Assembly (NCBI RefSeq): GCF_017357425.1 | Contig: NZ_CP014571.1 | Coordinates: 2,790,001-2,854,000 of the forward strand | From: Arthrobacter sp. D5-1 | Lineage (GTDB): Bacteria > Actinomycetota > Actinomycetes > Actinomycetales > Micrococcaceae | DNA length: 64,000 nucleotides | Reading direction: 5' to 3' | Shown: piece by piece, positions 9,011-18,211 of the stretch | How the letters are laid out: each line of letters opens with the position of its first letter | How positions within the stretch are numbered: position 1 is the stretch's first letter | Notes under the pieces: generated by a model | Databases searched by the model: none | What the model was told of the DNA's origin: nothing | What the model saw: the letters and a program-made list of their open reading frames with translations, nothing else | Translations under genes and position numbers: made by a program

Positions 9011-9774
9011 AGGAACCGGTAGCGGGTAGGTGCGGACCCAGGCGGCACCTCCGAGATGACAGCACCTTGGGTGGCAACAGCCCGGAGCAGGTCCTCGTTG
9101 CCGGAGGGGTAGAAGCGGTCCACACCGCCGGCCATCACGGCAATGGTGGGCAGCCCGGCTCCCCCGCCGCTGAGCGCCCCACGGTGAGCATGGGCATCAA
9201 TGCCATAGGCGCCTCCGGAGACCACCGTGTAGCCACGCTGCGCCAAGCCAAACGCGAAGTCTCCCGTAACGGACGCGCCGTAGCTCGTACTGTCCCTGGA
9301 TCCGACCAAGGCAATGGTTCGCACCAAGGGCGGCAGCGGCTGTTCCTGGCCCCGCCACCAGAGACAGAGCGGTTTCTGGAGTCCAAGGTCCTCCAGTTGC
9401 TCCGGCCATAACTCATCCCCGGGAATGATGAAGCGCCCACCCAGCCGACGCATGGTTTCAAGGTCACGCTCCGGTGCAAGGTCACTGACGCGCGGCGCCC
9501 ATCTCCGGAGACTGGCCGGGAGCCCTACCCACGTGGACGGTCCCCCTGCCTCAACCAGCAGTGCGGTAATCTCCTGCTCCACAGTGGGACCTGCCGCCAG
9601 TTCCCCGGTCGCCACACCCAGGGCATCAACCGCCCCGAGAGCCCGTACCAAGGCGAGCCCAACGGAGTCCTGCGGCTCCATAAGCCGGGCAAGTGCTGCC
9701 CGGGCAATCCGTTCTTTGTCCTGCATCCCCGCTGTTGCCACTGGATTGGTTCCCTTCGATTCATGGTCTGTCAT
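9011..9774 (-). pseudogene. dprA: dprA, N-terminal fragment truncated by a transposon
   Basis: DprA protects incoming single-stranded DNA and loads RecA during natural transformation. This fragment carries the N-terminal region and most of the Rossmann-like core (VGSRDSTSYG, SGGAYGIDAHAHRGAL, EVPPGSAPTRYRFL), then breaks at codon 255 of an original 410. The frame reads on into the element to a stop at 8821, adding about 62 unrelated residues. The start ATG at 9774 overlaps the comM stop as ATGA. The loss of the remaining core and C-terminal domain should inactivate it. Confidence 0.94.
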
Positions 9775-11315
9775 GGCGCACCCGCCGCTTGTCGCAGACT
9801 GAGCGCTTGGCCGATGTGGTCAACGTCCGGTGTCCCGCTGTGTCCCAGGTCGGCGAGCGTCCATGCCAACCGAAGGACGCGATCGTAACCGCGGGCAGTC
9901 AATGTGCCGCGTTCCAATGCGGTGTCCAGGATCCGGGTGGTCCCCGACGCCAGCCGCAGTTCGCCTCGCAAGGTGCGTCCTGGAACTTGGGAGTTCGTTT
10001 CAAGCCCCAATTGCCGCAACCGATCCAACTGGGCTTCCCTCGCCGCCAATACCCGGGCCGCTACAGTGCCTGTGTCTTCTTCCCGTCCTGCTTGACCGAA
10101 ATCCGCCAGGGAGACCCGTTCAACCTGGAGCTGGATGTCTACCCTGTCCAGCAGCGGACCCGACATCCTCCCGAAGTACCGCCGCCGCATCATGGCAGTA
10201 CAGGTGCAGTCCATGCCCTTGCCTGACGCCTTCCCGCACGGGCAAGGGTTTGCAGCAAGGACGAGTTGGAAACGGGCTGGGTACGCCGCCGTTCCTGCGG
10301 AGCGGTGAATGACGAGCTCCCCACTCTCCAGCGGTTGCCGGAGCGCATCGAGCACACGGCGTTCATATTCCGGGGCTTCGTCCAGGAACAGCACGCCGCG
10401 ATGCGCCCGAGATGCAGCACCCGGGCGTGGAAGTCCGGATCCACCGCCAATGATGGCCGCAGCTGTGGCACTGTGATGAGGATTCTCGAAAGGCGGCCTA
10501 CGGATCAGCCGCACTGCCGAGGATTGTACGGCGGCCAACGAATGGATGGCCGTCACCTCCATCGCAGCGTTATCTGCCAAATCCGGGAGCAGTCCGGGCA
10601 GACGCTCCGCCAGCATCGTTTTTCCAGCACCCGGCGGCCCTGTCAGCAGCATGTGGTGGCCGCCGGCGGCGGCGACTTCAAGCGCCCTGCGCGCCTCGCC
10701 TTGGCCCGACACATCGCAGAGGTCCGGCACCAAGGCATGGTCGCCGCCGCCGTCGTCGTCAGGGACGCAGCCGTCCCCGGGGTCGTAGTCGAGGGCCAAC
10801 TCCTTGGGGTCGGCCCCGAAGTCGAACGCGAGCCTGGCGAGCGTCTTGTACCCGCGGACGTTCGCCCCCGGTACCAAGGAAGCCTCCACGGCGTTTGAGT
10901 CAGCTACCACGACGTCGGGATAGCCAGCCTGAACGGCCGCCATCACCGCCGGCAGGATGCCCCGGACCGGCCGCAACCGGCCGTCCAAACCAAGTTCCGC
11001 GATGAATACCGTCCCGTCGATGGAACGGACGTCGTTGGCGGCACACAGAACCGCCATGGTAATCGCCAGGTCGAAGCCGGAGCCCCGTTTTGGGAGCGAC
11101 GCCGGTATCAGGTTGGCCGTAATTTTTCGCCGGCTCAGGGGTATCCCGGAGTTTTGGGCAGCCGAGCGGATTCGCTCCTTGGCTTCGTTCAGAGCAGCGT
11201 CCGGCAGGCCCAGAATGACAAAGTTCGGAAGTGTCTGGCCTATATCGGCTTCAACCTCCACGATGTAGCCGTTGAGGCCCACCAAGGCAACGCAGTAGCT
11301 GCGCCCCACTCCCAT
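9771..11315 (-). CDS. comM: YifB/ComM family AAA+ ATPase
   Basis: 514-aa Mg-chelatase-like ATPase. ComM is known to extend branch migration of transforming DNA in Gram-negative bacteria. An N-terminal Lon-protease-like fold (GLNGYIVEVEADIG, GLPDAALNEAKERIR) is followed by Walker A GPPGAGKT at 226-233, Walker B GVLFLDEAPEY and a cysteine motif NPCPCG with CTCT. The length is normal. It overlaps dprA by 4 bases and directly follows yraN, the usual actinobacterial operon. The gene is intact although its partner dprA is broken. Confidence 0.93.
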   Translation of the reverse strand: MGVGRSYCVALVGLNGYIVEVEADIGQTLPNFVILGLPDAALNEAKERIRSAAQNSGIPLSRRKITANLIPASLPKRGSGFDLAITMAVLCAANDVRSIDGTVFIAELGLDGRLRPVRGILPAVMAAVQAGYPDVVVADSNAVEASLVPGANVRGYKTLARLAFDFGADPKELALDYDPGDGCVPDDDGGGDHALVPDLCDVSGQGEARRALEVAAAGGHHMLLTGPPGAGKTMLAERLPGLLPDLADNAAMEVTAIHSLAAVQSSAVRLIRRPPFENPHHSATAAAIIGGGSGLPRPGAASRAHRGVLFLDEAPEYERRVLDALRQPLESGELVIHRSAGTAAYPARFQLVLAANPCPCGKASGKGMDCTCTAMMRRRYFGRMSGPLLDRVDIQLQVERVSLADFGQAGREEDTGTVAARVLAAREAQLDRLRQLGLETNSQVPGRTLRGELRLASGTTRILDTALERGTLTARGYDRVLRLAWTLADLGHSGTPDVDHIGQALSLRQAAGAP

Positions 11316-11672
11316 TCAGCCCACACCCCGCAGGTGGTCAAGCTCCGGCTCGCCCACGCCGTCGTCGATGACCGACACGACGTCCACGCGCCTCCGGAGT
11401 GCCTTCAGCTCGTGTTCCCGGCACCACGATGAAGCCAATCGGTGGAGGCGGGCCAACTTGGCAGTCCCCACAGCTTCAAAAGGATGCCCATAGTCAAGGC
11501 TTCGTCGGGTTTTGACTTCAGCCACCACAAGGGTGTCTCCGTCGATCGCGACGATGTCGATTTCACCGTCTGCGCATCGCCAATTACGATCGACGATCCG
11601 CATCCCCTGGCTTTCCAGAAAACCGGCCGCCAAGGCCTCGCCGCTCCTGCCCAGCAGGTCTTTTGGTCTCAT
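11316..11672 (-). CDS. YraN family (UPF0102) endonuclease-like protein
   Basis: 118-aa protein with the PD-(D/E)XK-like core GEIDIVAIDGDTLVVAEVKTR seen in YraN proteins; a nuclease role is suspected from the fold but not established. Three in-frame start codons cluster at 11681-11672; GGAGG lies 8 bases before the ATG at 11672, which I therefore prefer. It ends directly before the comM start and is likely co-transcribed with comM and dprA. Confidence 0.87.
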   Translation of the reverse strand: MRPKDLLGRSGEALAAGFLESQGMRIVDRNWRCADGEIDIVAIDGDTLVVAEVKTRRSLDYGHPFEAVGTAKLARLHRLASSWCREHELKALRRRVDVVSVIDDGVGEPELDHLRGVG

Positions 11673-11784
11673 GACCATCACCTCCGCTTACCAGCTTTCC
11701 GGCTGGCGGCGGTGGGCTGCAGGGGCTCACGGGGCTATGTGGGTAAACCTTCCCGGATCACTGCTGTGGAGGAAGAGTCAGATG

Positions 11785-12129
11785 CTAGTTTCCAAGATCG
11801 CCCAAGTCCCCGAGCCCGCCATCCTTGGGCAGGGACAGGTCTTCACTGCGGGGCAGCTCTTCGACATTGACGTCCTTGAACGTGATCACGCGGACGTTCT
11901 TCACGAAACGGGCTGAACGGTAAACATCCCATACCCAGGCATCCTGGAGGGTCAGGTCGAAGTAGACTTCACCGTCCGCGCTGCGTGCCTGCAGATCAAC
12001 ATGATTGGCCAGGTAGAACCGTCGTTCAGTTTCCACGACGTAGCTGAACAGACCGACAACATCCCTGTACTCGCGGTAGAGCTGCAGCTCCATGTCGGTT
12101 TCATAGTTCTCAAGGTCCTCGGCACTCAT
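11785..12129 (-). CDS. DUF2469 family protein
   Basis: 114-aa acidic protein of a conserved actinobacterial family, function unknown. The start MSAEDLENYETDMELQLYRE is the family N-terminus, so the ATG at 12129 is chosen over an upstream in-frame start at 12177. The tail is rich in Gly, Leu and Asp. It lies between rnhB and yraN, as in related genomes. Confidence 0.85.
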   Translation of the reverse strand: MSAEDLENYETDMELQLYREYRDVVGLFSYVVETERRFYLANHVDLQARSADGEVYFDLTLQDAWVWDVYRSARFVKNVRVITFKDVNVEELPRSEDLSLPKDGGLGDLGDLGN

Positions 12130-12220
12130 AGTTCCATCTTGCACTATCTGCCGCGCGGCATGCGCCAACCGGAGCATGACCCCAGGCCACAGCAGGGCAG
12201 CAGCACTGTGCGGTGTGCCG

Positions 12221-12997
12221 TCAGCCGGCGTCAGGCCCCGTAAGGTTCCAACTGGTCCGGTGGTAGGCGCTGGGCCCTTGGAGCCGGATCACGTCCCTGT
12301 GGGCGGAGGTGGCATATCCCTTGTTCTCGTTCCACCCGTAGGCAGGGACCTCCGAATGGAGATCCACCATGATGCGGTCACGTGCCACTTTGGCCAGGAC
12401 ACTGGCAGCTGCAACGCTGAGGCAGCTCATGTCTGCTTTGACCCGGGTATGTACGGGAGCCTCGCACCAAGGTCCCGGCGCGGGCTCGTCAAAGAGGGAC
12501 GCCTGAACATCCGGGGAGAGCCAGTTGTGGCTGCCATCCAGGAGGACGACGTCTGGCGTGGTTCCGCCGGCCAGGATCTCCAGCCACGCACGCGTCCCTG
12601 CCAGGCGCAAGGCTGCAATAATGCCAATGTCATCAATTTCCCTGGACGAGGCGTGTCCTACGGCGGAAGCAACAGCCCATTCGCGGACCAAGGGTTCCAG
12701 CCTGTCACGGTCCTCAGGCTTGAGAAGTTTGCTGTCCCGCACATCGGCCAACAAGCCATGATCCTCTAGGTTGACCACGGCAATCCCGACACTGACGGGT
12801 CCAGCCAGGGCGCCACGACCCACCTCATCCACACCGGCCAGCAACCGCACGCCGGGCGCCAGGAAGGACCGCTCCACGTCAAGGGTGGGGAAACCCACAG
12901 GGCTCTTGGCCTTGGTGGCGGGCTTGGCGCTCTTCTTGGTCTTGGCCGGGACTTTGACCTGCGTCTTGCCCTTGGGGCCGGCAGCCGTTGTTGCCAT
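12221..12997 (-). CDS. rnhB: ribonuclease HII
   Basis: Cleaves RNA in RNA-DNA hybrids and at single embedded ribonucleotides. 258 aa, with the catalytic [11 protein letters not shown] motif, a second acidic residue in DSKLL, and LLDGSHNWL and [20 protein letters not shown] further on. A lysine-rich N-terminal extension of about 40 residues precedes the fold; such tails occur in related actinobacteria. Its ATG shares one base with the stop of the preceding signal peptidase gene. Confidence 0.95.
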   Translation of the reverse strand: MATTAAGPKGKTQVKVPAKTKKSAKPATKAKSPVGFPTLDVERSFLAPGVRLLAGVDEVGRGALAGPVSVGIAVVNLEDHGLLADVRDSKLLKPEDRDRLEPLVREWAVASAVGHASSREIDDIGIIAALRLAGTRAWLEILAGGTTPDVVLLDGSHNWLSPDVQASLFDEPAPGPWCEAPVHTRVKADMSCLSVAAASVLAKVARDRIMVDLHSEVPAYGWNENKGYATSAHRDVIRLQGPSAYHRTSWNLTGPDAG

Positions 12998-13881
12998 TAT
13001 TTTGCCGGGGTGCTTTCGGGGACATCGCGGAAGACGTCCGGAAAGTTGTCGAGGTAGGTCCAGCGATTGACGGGCCAGGCTATGACAGTGGCCCTGCCCT
13101 CAATGTCTTCAATGTTGATGAAGCCGCCGTTGCTCTCCTGGTGGGCCCGTGAGTCCGCCGAATGATTGCGGTTATCGCCCATCACCCACACCTTGCCCTC
13201 CGGAACCACAATGTCGAAGGCATTCGGCTGCGGTATCTCGGCCGGGTTGATGTACGTCTCATCCAACGGCACACCATTAATACTGACACGCCCTTGGGCA
13301 TCGCAGCAGGAAACCCGGTCCCCGGGAAGCCCAATGACACGCTTGACGAGGTGCTGCTCATTGTCGTCGGCAGCCAACCCCACAAACTCCAGCGCGTCCC
13401 CCACCCAGTCCATGGGGCCGGCAGGCTCTTTGGCTACCGGCGTCAGCCAGTTCTGGGAGTCCTTGAACACCACAACATCTCCACGTTGCAGGGCGAAAGG
13501 TTCAGGGACCAGGAGGTTGATGAAGATGCGGTCGTTGACGTCGAGGGTGCTTTCCATGGACTCCGACGGAATGTAGAACGCCCGGAAAAGGAAAGTCTTC
13601 AGCAGGAAGGACAGCACCAGCGCGATGGCCACCACGGTCACAATCTCTTTGACCCAGACCAGGACAGGGTTCTTGCGGGGCTTCTCCACTGCGTGGGCGC
13701 CGCCCGTCGATTCACGGGCGGCTGTCTTGCCGTTGCCGGGGGCAGCAGCTGCGTTGCCGGAACCACCTGACGCGTCGTCGGGTTGGCGCGGTTCATCCAC
13801 CCCGGCGGCAGGTGCCGTTCCGTCCGAGACCCGGGCGTCGTCGTCGTACCGCTCGGGATTCTCTGGAGCCTTGTCCGGCAT
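12997..13881 (-). CDS. lepB: signal peptidase I, long form
   Basis: Membrane serine protease that removes signal peptides. 294 aa with a disordered, acidic N-terminal cytoplasmic region (about 70 residues), one membrane segment ([17 protein letters not shown]), the serine box IPSESM, the lysine box [12 protein letters not shown] and the C-terminal [11 protein letters not shown] motif. A second signal peptidase lies directly upstream. rnhB follows with a one-base overlap. Confidence 0.93.
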   Translation of the reverse strand: MPDKAPENPERYDDDARVSDGTAPAAGVDEPRQPDDASGGSGNAAAAPGNGKTAARESTGGAHAVEKPRKNPVLVWVKEIVTVVAIALVLSFLLKTFLFRAFYIPSESMESTLDVNDRIFINLLVPEPFALQRGDVVVFKDSQNWLTPVAKEPAGPMDWVGDALEFVGLAADDNEQHLVKRVIGLPGDRVSCCDAQGRVSINGVPLDETYINPAEIPQPNAFDIVVPEGKVWVMGDNRNHSADSRAHQESNGGFINIEDIEGRATVIAWPVNRWTYLDNFPDVFRDVPESTPAK

Positions 13882-14556
13882 CTACTGTCCGTTCTTCGAT
13901 GTTTCGGCCTGCGTAGAGCGAGGCATCTCTGCAAATCTATCAAGTGGCCAGATGATCTGGACCGGCCGTCCTATCACCCGTTCCACAGGAACCATACCGC
14001 CGCCCGGCGCACCCAGCAGTCCCCGGGAGTCTGCGGAGCGGGAGCGGTGGTCACCCATCAGCCACAGGCGGCCCTCGGGTACCATGACGTCGAATTTCTG
14101 CTTGCTGGGTGCATCCCCTGGATACACATAGGGTTCCTCAACCGGCTGGCCGTTGACTGTGAGGTGGCCACTGGGATCGCAGCACTGGACGCGGTCCCCT
14201 GCGACGCCGATGACCCGCTTGACATAGGTGGTGTCGCTGCCGGTCAGTCCAAACCACTGGCTTGCAGCCGAGACGGCGTCAACAAAAGGGCCTTGTCCGC
14301 TGCTCAGCGGCGCGAACGAGCCACGGCCGTCGAAGACCACGATGTCACCGCGGCGGATCGGCTCGGAAGTAAAGGCCGTCCGTGACACCAGGATCCTGTC
14401 CCCTGCCCCGAGGAGCGGCTCCATGGATTCGGATGGGATGTAGTAAACGTCCAGCCACAAGGACCGGACCAGTCCGCTGATGGCCACGGCGAGGACCAGT
14501 GCAAGGAAAACAAAACGCCAGCCCTGTTTCCGGGGCTGGCGTTCTGATGTGTCCAT
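13882..14556 (-). CDS. lepB: signal peptidase I, short form
   Basis: Second type I signal peptidase, 224 aa from the ATG at 14556 (MDTSERQPRKQGWRF, AGGG 10 bases upstream; an upstream in-frame start at 14604 lacks support). It has a single membrane helix, catalytic Ser44 in YIPSESMEP, the lysine in TYVKRVIGVAGD and GDHRSRSADSRG. It follows rplS and touches the second lepB. The two copies share all motifs but differ in N-terminal length and the substrate-facing region, suggesting different preferences. Confidence 0.92.
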   Translation of the reverse strand: MDTSERQPRKQGWRFVFLALVLAVAISGLVRSLWLDVYYIPSESMEPLLGAGDRILVSRTAFTSEPIRRGDIVVFDGRGSFAPLSSGQGPFVDAVSAASQWFGLTGSDTTYVKRVIGVAGDRVQCCDPSGHLTVNGQPVEEPYVYPGDAPSKQKFDVMVPEGRLWLMGDHRSRSADSRGLLGAPGGGMVPVERVIGRPVQIIWPLDRFAEMPRSTQAETSKNGQ

Positions 14557-14636
14557 GACTCGTATCCCTGTTGCGTTGCGGATTGCTCCGGAACAACCGG
14601 GCACGAATCCTGGACCCGTTACATAAGTCGCAGGAC

Positions 14637-14990
14637 TTACTTGGCGAAGTCGCGCTTTTCCTTGATCTTCGCAGCCTTACCGCGCAGTGCGCGCATGTAG
14701 TAAAGCTTGGCGCGGCGGACGTCACCCTTGGTGACGACCTCGATCTTCTCGATGATCGGGGAGTGTACCGGGAAGGTGCGCTCTACGCCGACACCGAAGG
14801 AAACCTTGCGCACGGTGAAGGTTTCGCGAACGCCGTCACCCTGGCGGCCCAGGACGAAGCCCTGGAAGACCTGGACACGGGAGTTCTTGCCTTCAATGAT
14901 GTTGACGTGAACCTTGAGGGTGTCACCCGCGCGGAACTCAGGAACATCGTTACGCAGCGAGGCTGCATCTACGCTATCGAGGATATGCAT
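14637..14990 (-). CDS. rplS: 50S ribosomal protein L19
   Basis: 117-aa protein at the 30S-50S interface. The start is the ATG at 14990 ([13 protein letters not shown]), preceded by AGGAG 8 bases away. The family motifs [16 protein letters not shown] and [10 protein letters not shown] are present, as is the lysine-rich end. It lies downstream of trmD after a 265-base gap in which I see no gene; it may have its own promoter. Confidence 0.97.
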   Translation of the reverse strand: MHILDSVDAASLRNDVPEFRAGDTLKVHVNIIEGKNSRVQVFQGFVLGRQGDGVRETFTVRKVSFGVGVERTFPVHSPIIEKIEVVTKGDVRRAKLYYMRALRGKAAKIKEKRDFAK

Positions 14991-15255
14991 TAATCCACTC
15001 CTGGTGAACGCCACAGGTCATTCACTTTGGGTTACGGCAGACAAGCCCGGGGCACGAAGGGCCGCCGGAAATCTCCGCCGAAGTTTCTTAGTGTCCGGCT
15101 CCGCCACTGATTGGCGCGGCCGGGTTGTCCGACTGTTGGCTGAACTCCCCCTGTGGCAGGTGTCAGCCCAGTAGACACAAGGGTTAATTCTGCCATATGC
15201 GCTGCCATCGGGCCAACTGTCACGACTATTGAACTTTCGACGGCGGCAGCGGACC

Positions 15256-16056
15256 TCAGATTGCGGCGTCGCCGCCAGGGCGGGGACGCAAGCGACCGTC
15301 GACGACGTCGTACCCGAGGTCAGACAGGGCGTTGCGGTCAGCGCGGCTCAAGGTACCGGCGTCGAACGTTTCCAAAAGGTCCGGACGCCGCTCTGCGGTC
15401 CGCCGGAATTGCTCGTGGCGCCGCCATTGGGCGATTTTTCCATGGTTGCCGCTCAGCAGGACAGCAGGGACGTCATGGTCGCGCCACGCGGACGGCTTGG
15501 TGTAGACGGGGTACTCCAGGAGGCCGTCCGAATGGGACTCTTCCACCAGTGACTCAGGGTTTCCCACCACGCCGGGAAGGAGCCGGCCGATGGCTTCGAC
15601 CATGGCCAGCACCGCGACTTCGCCGCCATTGAGCACGTAATCACCGAGGCTGACGGGCCGGACAGTGAAGTGGTCCCGCGCCCAGTCGATGACCCGTTCG
15701 TCGATGCCTTCATACCGCCCACAGGCGAAGACAAGCTGCTGCTCCTCGGCGAGCTCATAGGCGAGGGCCTGGTTGAACCGCTCCCCTGCCGGCGACGGAA
15801 CAATCAGTACCGGCTTGGACCCTTCAGGAGCACCGGCCACTGATTCAAGGGCCTGTGCCCACGGTTCCGGCTTCATCACCATCCCGGCGCCACCACCATA
15901 GGGTGTATCGTCCACAGTTCTGTGCTTGTCCGTGGTGAACGCGCGCAAATCGTGGACGTTGAGTTCCAGCAGGCCATCCTGGCGGGCTTTTCCTATGAGG
16001 GAGAGCTCCAGCGGTGCAAGGTACTCCGGGAAGATGCTGACAACGTCAATCCTCAT
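15256..16056 (-). CDS. trmD: tRNA (guanine-N1)-methyltransferase
   Basis: Makes m1G37 in tRNAs reading CNN and some GNN codons, preventing +1 frameshifts. 266 aa, SPOUT fold: [13 protein letters not shown] start, [24 protein letters not shown] and [10 protein letters not shown], which forms the knotted SAM site. It follows directly on the rimM stop with no gap. Confidence 0.97.
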   Translation of the reverse strand: MRIDVVSIFPEYLAPLELSLIGKARQDGLLELNVHDLRAFTTDKHRTVDDTPYGGGAGMVMKPEPWAQALESVAGAPEGSKPVLIVPSPAGERFNQALAYELAEEQQLVFACGRYEGIDERVIDWARDHFTVRPVSLGDYVLNGGEVAVLAMVEAIGRLLPGVVGNPESLVEESHSDGLLEYPVYTKPSAWRDHDVPAVLLSGNHGKIAQWRRHEQFRRTAERRPDLLETFDAGTLSRADRNALSDLGYDVVDGRLRPRPGGDAAI

Positions 16057-16611
16057 TCAGGCTTCATCCCCCGTGCCGTCCTCGGGCTCCCCGGATGAGT
16101 CGTCGTTGACTTCAAAGAGCCCGGCCGGCGGGGTGATCAGGATGTACCCGTCCTCAACATTGACTTCGGGAACGATCTCCTCGACGAAGGGAACCAGGAT
16201 TTCCTTGCCATCGTCCGTCTTGACCATCAGCAGGTCCTGGACGGGCAGGGTGTTGAGGGCGGCCACCTTGCCAACCACCTGCGAACCAACACGCGCCTCG
16301 AGGCCGACCAACTCGTGCTCGTACCAGCCTTCGTCGTCGTCTTCGTCGTCAAGTTCTTCGGTCTCGATGAAGAGCTTCGCACCACGGATGACTTCCGCTT
16401 CGTTGCGGTCGGCGATCTCCTCGAAGCCCAGCAGCAGAATGTCCTTGTTCCACCGGGCACTGCGGATGGTCAACGGGCCGGCCGATGCCGGTTCCACAAT
16501 GAACTCGGTTCCTGCGACGAATCGCTCGGAAGGGGCGTCGGTGAGCACCTGGACGGTCACCTCGCCGCGGATGCCATGGGGTTTGCCGATCCGGGCCACC
16601 TGGAGCTGCAT
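16057..16611 (-). CDS. rimM: 16S rRNA processing protein RimM
   Basis: Assembly factor for the 30S head that binds S19. 184 aa with the N-terminal VARIGKPHGIRGEVTV motif and a C-terminal PRC-barrel (LPVQDLLMVKTDDGKEILVPFV). The acidic stretch LDDEDDDEGW and the acidic tail are usual for actinobacterial copies. It precedes trmD directly. Confidence 0.95.
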   Translation of the reverse strand: MQLQVARIGKPHGIRGEVTVQVLTDAPSERFVAGTEFIVEPASAGPLTIRSARWNKDILLLGFEEIADRNEAEVIRGAKLFIETEELDDEDDDEGWYEHELVGLEARVGSQVVGKVAALNTLPVQDLLMVKTDDGKEILVPFVEEIVPEVNVEDGYILITPPAGLFEVNDDSSGEPEDGTGDEA

Positions 16612-16679
16612 GGGTTCCTCTGAATTCTTGTGTACCGCGCCGCCGGGCAGCCACGGTGATGAAAGGGTGGATAAAGCAA

Positions 16680-16715
16680 TCCGGCCCCTCCACCATATTC
16701 GGTGAAGGGGCCGGA
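16680..16715 (-). terminator. hairpin between khpA and rimM
   Basis: Stem of 15 bases (16680-16694 with 16701-16715), loop of 6. On the minus-strand RNA the only irregular pair is a G-U wobble, while on the plus strand it would be a C-A mismatch, so the structure fits minus-strand RNA. It could attenuate between rpsP-khpA and rimM-trmD. The T-tract is poor, so partial read-through is likely. Confidence 0.7.
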
Positions 16716-16740
16716 CCTAAGACAAGCAGTGCTGAGCGCG

Positions 16741-16983
16741 TTACCGGCGGCGGTCGGTGTCGACGACGTCGACCCTGACCTGCTCGCCACCTGCCAAGGC
16801 TGCAACCACTGTGCGCAAAGCGCGTGCGGTGCGTCCTTGACGGCCGATCACCCGTCCGAGGTCCTCCTGGTGAACGCGCACCTCAAGGGATTCCCCGCGG
16901 CGGTTGTTCTTGGCACTGACCTTGACATCCTCAGGGCTGTCAACGATCCCACGGACCAAGTGTTCGAGCGCTTCTGCCAGCAA
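16741..16983 (-). CDS. khpA: KH-domain RNA-binding protein KhpA
   Basis: 80-aa single KH-domain protein. The family acts with KhpB in RNA binding linked to cell growth in some Gram-positives. The KH signature is GRVIGRQGRTARALRTVV. The gene starts with TTG (MLAEALEHLVRG) two bases after the rpsP stop, with a GAGG ribosome site inside rpsP. This matches the usual rpsP-khpA-rimM-trmD order. Confidence 0.92.
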   Translation of the reverse strand: MLAEALEHLVRGIVDSPEDVKVSAKNNRRGESLEVRVHQEDLGRVIGRQGRTARALRTVVAALAGGEQVRVDVVDTDRRR

Positions 16984-16984
16984 C

Positions 16985-17404
16985 TTACTCAGCCTCGGTG
17001 GTCTCTGCTTCAGCCTCGGCCGGAGCTTCTGCTTCGTCCTTCTTGGCCTTCTTGGTGATGGCTTCCGGAATGATGACGGAACCCTTCTCCGGTGCTACGA
17101 AGGCTTCCTTCGGAGCTTTGGTCTTCAGGGTGCCTTCCTGGCCCGGGAGGCCCTTGAACTTCTGCCAGTCACCGGTGATCTTGAGGATCGCAGCAACCTG
17201 CTCGGTCGGCTGGGCGCCAACGGAAAGCCAGTACTGGGCGCGCTCGGAAGCGACCTCGATGTACGACGGCTCTTCGGTGGGGTGGTACTTGCCGATTTCT
17301 TCAATGGCACGGCCATCGCGCTTGGCGCGGGCATCCATGACGACAATGCGGTAGTACGGTGCGCGCATCTTACCGAAGCGCTTAAGGCGAATCTTTACGG
17401 CCAC
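16985..17404 (-). CDS. rpsP: 30S ribosomal protein S16
   Basis: 139 aa; core [19 protein letters not shown] and [18 protein letters not shown] region, then an Ala/Glu/Lys-rich tail common in actinobacteria. The start is a GTG at 17404, preceded by AGGAG 11 bases upstream; the frame is open to 17491 but those codons do not fit the family. First gene of the rpsP-khpA pair. Confidence 0.96.
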   Translation of the reverse strand: MAVKIRLKRFGKMRAPYYRIVVMDARAKRDGRAIEEIGKYHPTEEPSYIEVASERAQYWLSVGAQPTEQVAAILKITGDWQKFKGLPGQEGTLKTKAPKEAFVAPEKGSVIIPEAITKKAKKDEAEAPAEAEAETTEAE

Positions 17405-17638
17405 TTTTGTGGTCACTCCTGTTTCTGAAACGAGGTGAACCCGACGTTCTGCACCCGTGGGGCGGGCCATACTGGACGGTTCGAAGGACAAGATACGAGC
17501 ACGGAGAGAGGGGCCGCACCGATCGAGTACCTGTCTATTGTGCCAGATGCCCGGAGCAAATACGACTTACGCCACCTGGGCCCGTGTGTTGTTGCTCACC
17601 CGCGGGGTGCAAGGTGCGCCCATGCCCGGGCGGAAGTG

Positions 17639-18091
17639 CTATTCGGACCAGACGTAGAGCCCGGCGCGCTCCACCTTTTCAACATCGGTTGCCAAGGCAG
17701 CCAACTGCTGGACGTACTGGCGGGATTGGGCAGCGTCGAAGGGCATATCGTCCTGCGCAGCCCAGGCTGCGGCAACGTCATCGAGGACATTTGCCTCGCC
17801 TTCGCTCTCGTACGTCAACAGCTCGGCCAAGGCCCGCACCATGGCTTCGGGGACACCCAGAAGCGCATCGCTGGTGACATCAACCAGGGCAAGTTCGTAG
17901 TCAGCACCGGCTGCGTGGACCGCCTGGCCGGCAAGGTCACCCAGCTGCTCCACTTCGAAATCGGTAATGCCGTCAATCCTGACGGCGGGGCCGGTGACAT
18001 CCGCGCCCTTATCCAGGGCCGCTGCCCTCTTGAGTGCTTCATCGTGGGTGGCTACAAAAATTTCGGCAAAGCCCATGGAAAGTACTCTCAT
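17639..18091 (-). CDS. hypothetical protein
   Basis: About 150 residues, acidic, not recognised. Visible features: MGFAEIFVATHDEAL near the start and an ending ERAGLYVWSE. No membrane segments or signal peptide; probably cytoplasmic. An AAGGA directly abuts the ATG at 18091; the ATG at 18076 is an alternative. It lies alone between the VOC gene and rpsP. Confidence 0.7.
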   Translation of the reverse strand: MRVLSMGFAEIFVATHDEALKRAAALDKGADVTGPAVRIDGITDFEVEQLGDLAGQAVHAAGADYELALVDVTSDALLGVPEAMVRALAELLTYESEGEANVLDDVAAAWAAQDDMPFDAAQSRQYVQQLAALATDVEKVERAGLYVWSE

Positions 18092-18211
18092 TCCTTCGTG
18101 CTGACGGGGCGGCGGCACAAAACCCGGTTGGATCCGTGCCGTCACTGCCCAGCCTAATGCAGGAGTGGGCGGCGCAACGGGAGTGTGCCGGCGCAGCAGG
18201 AGTGGCGCTGC

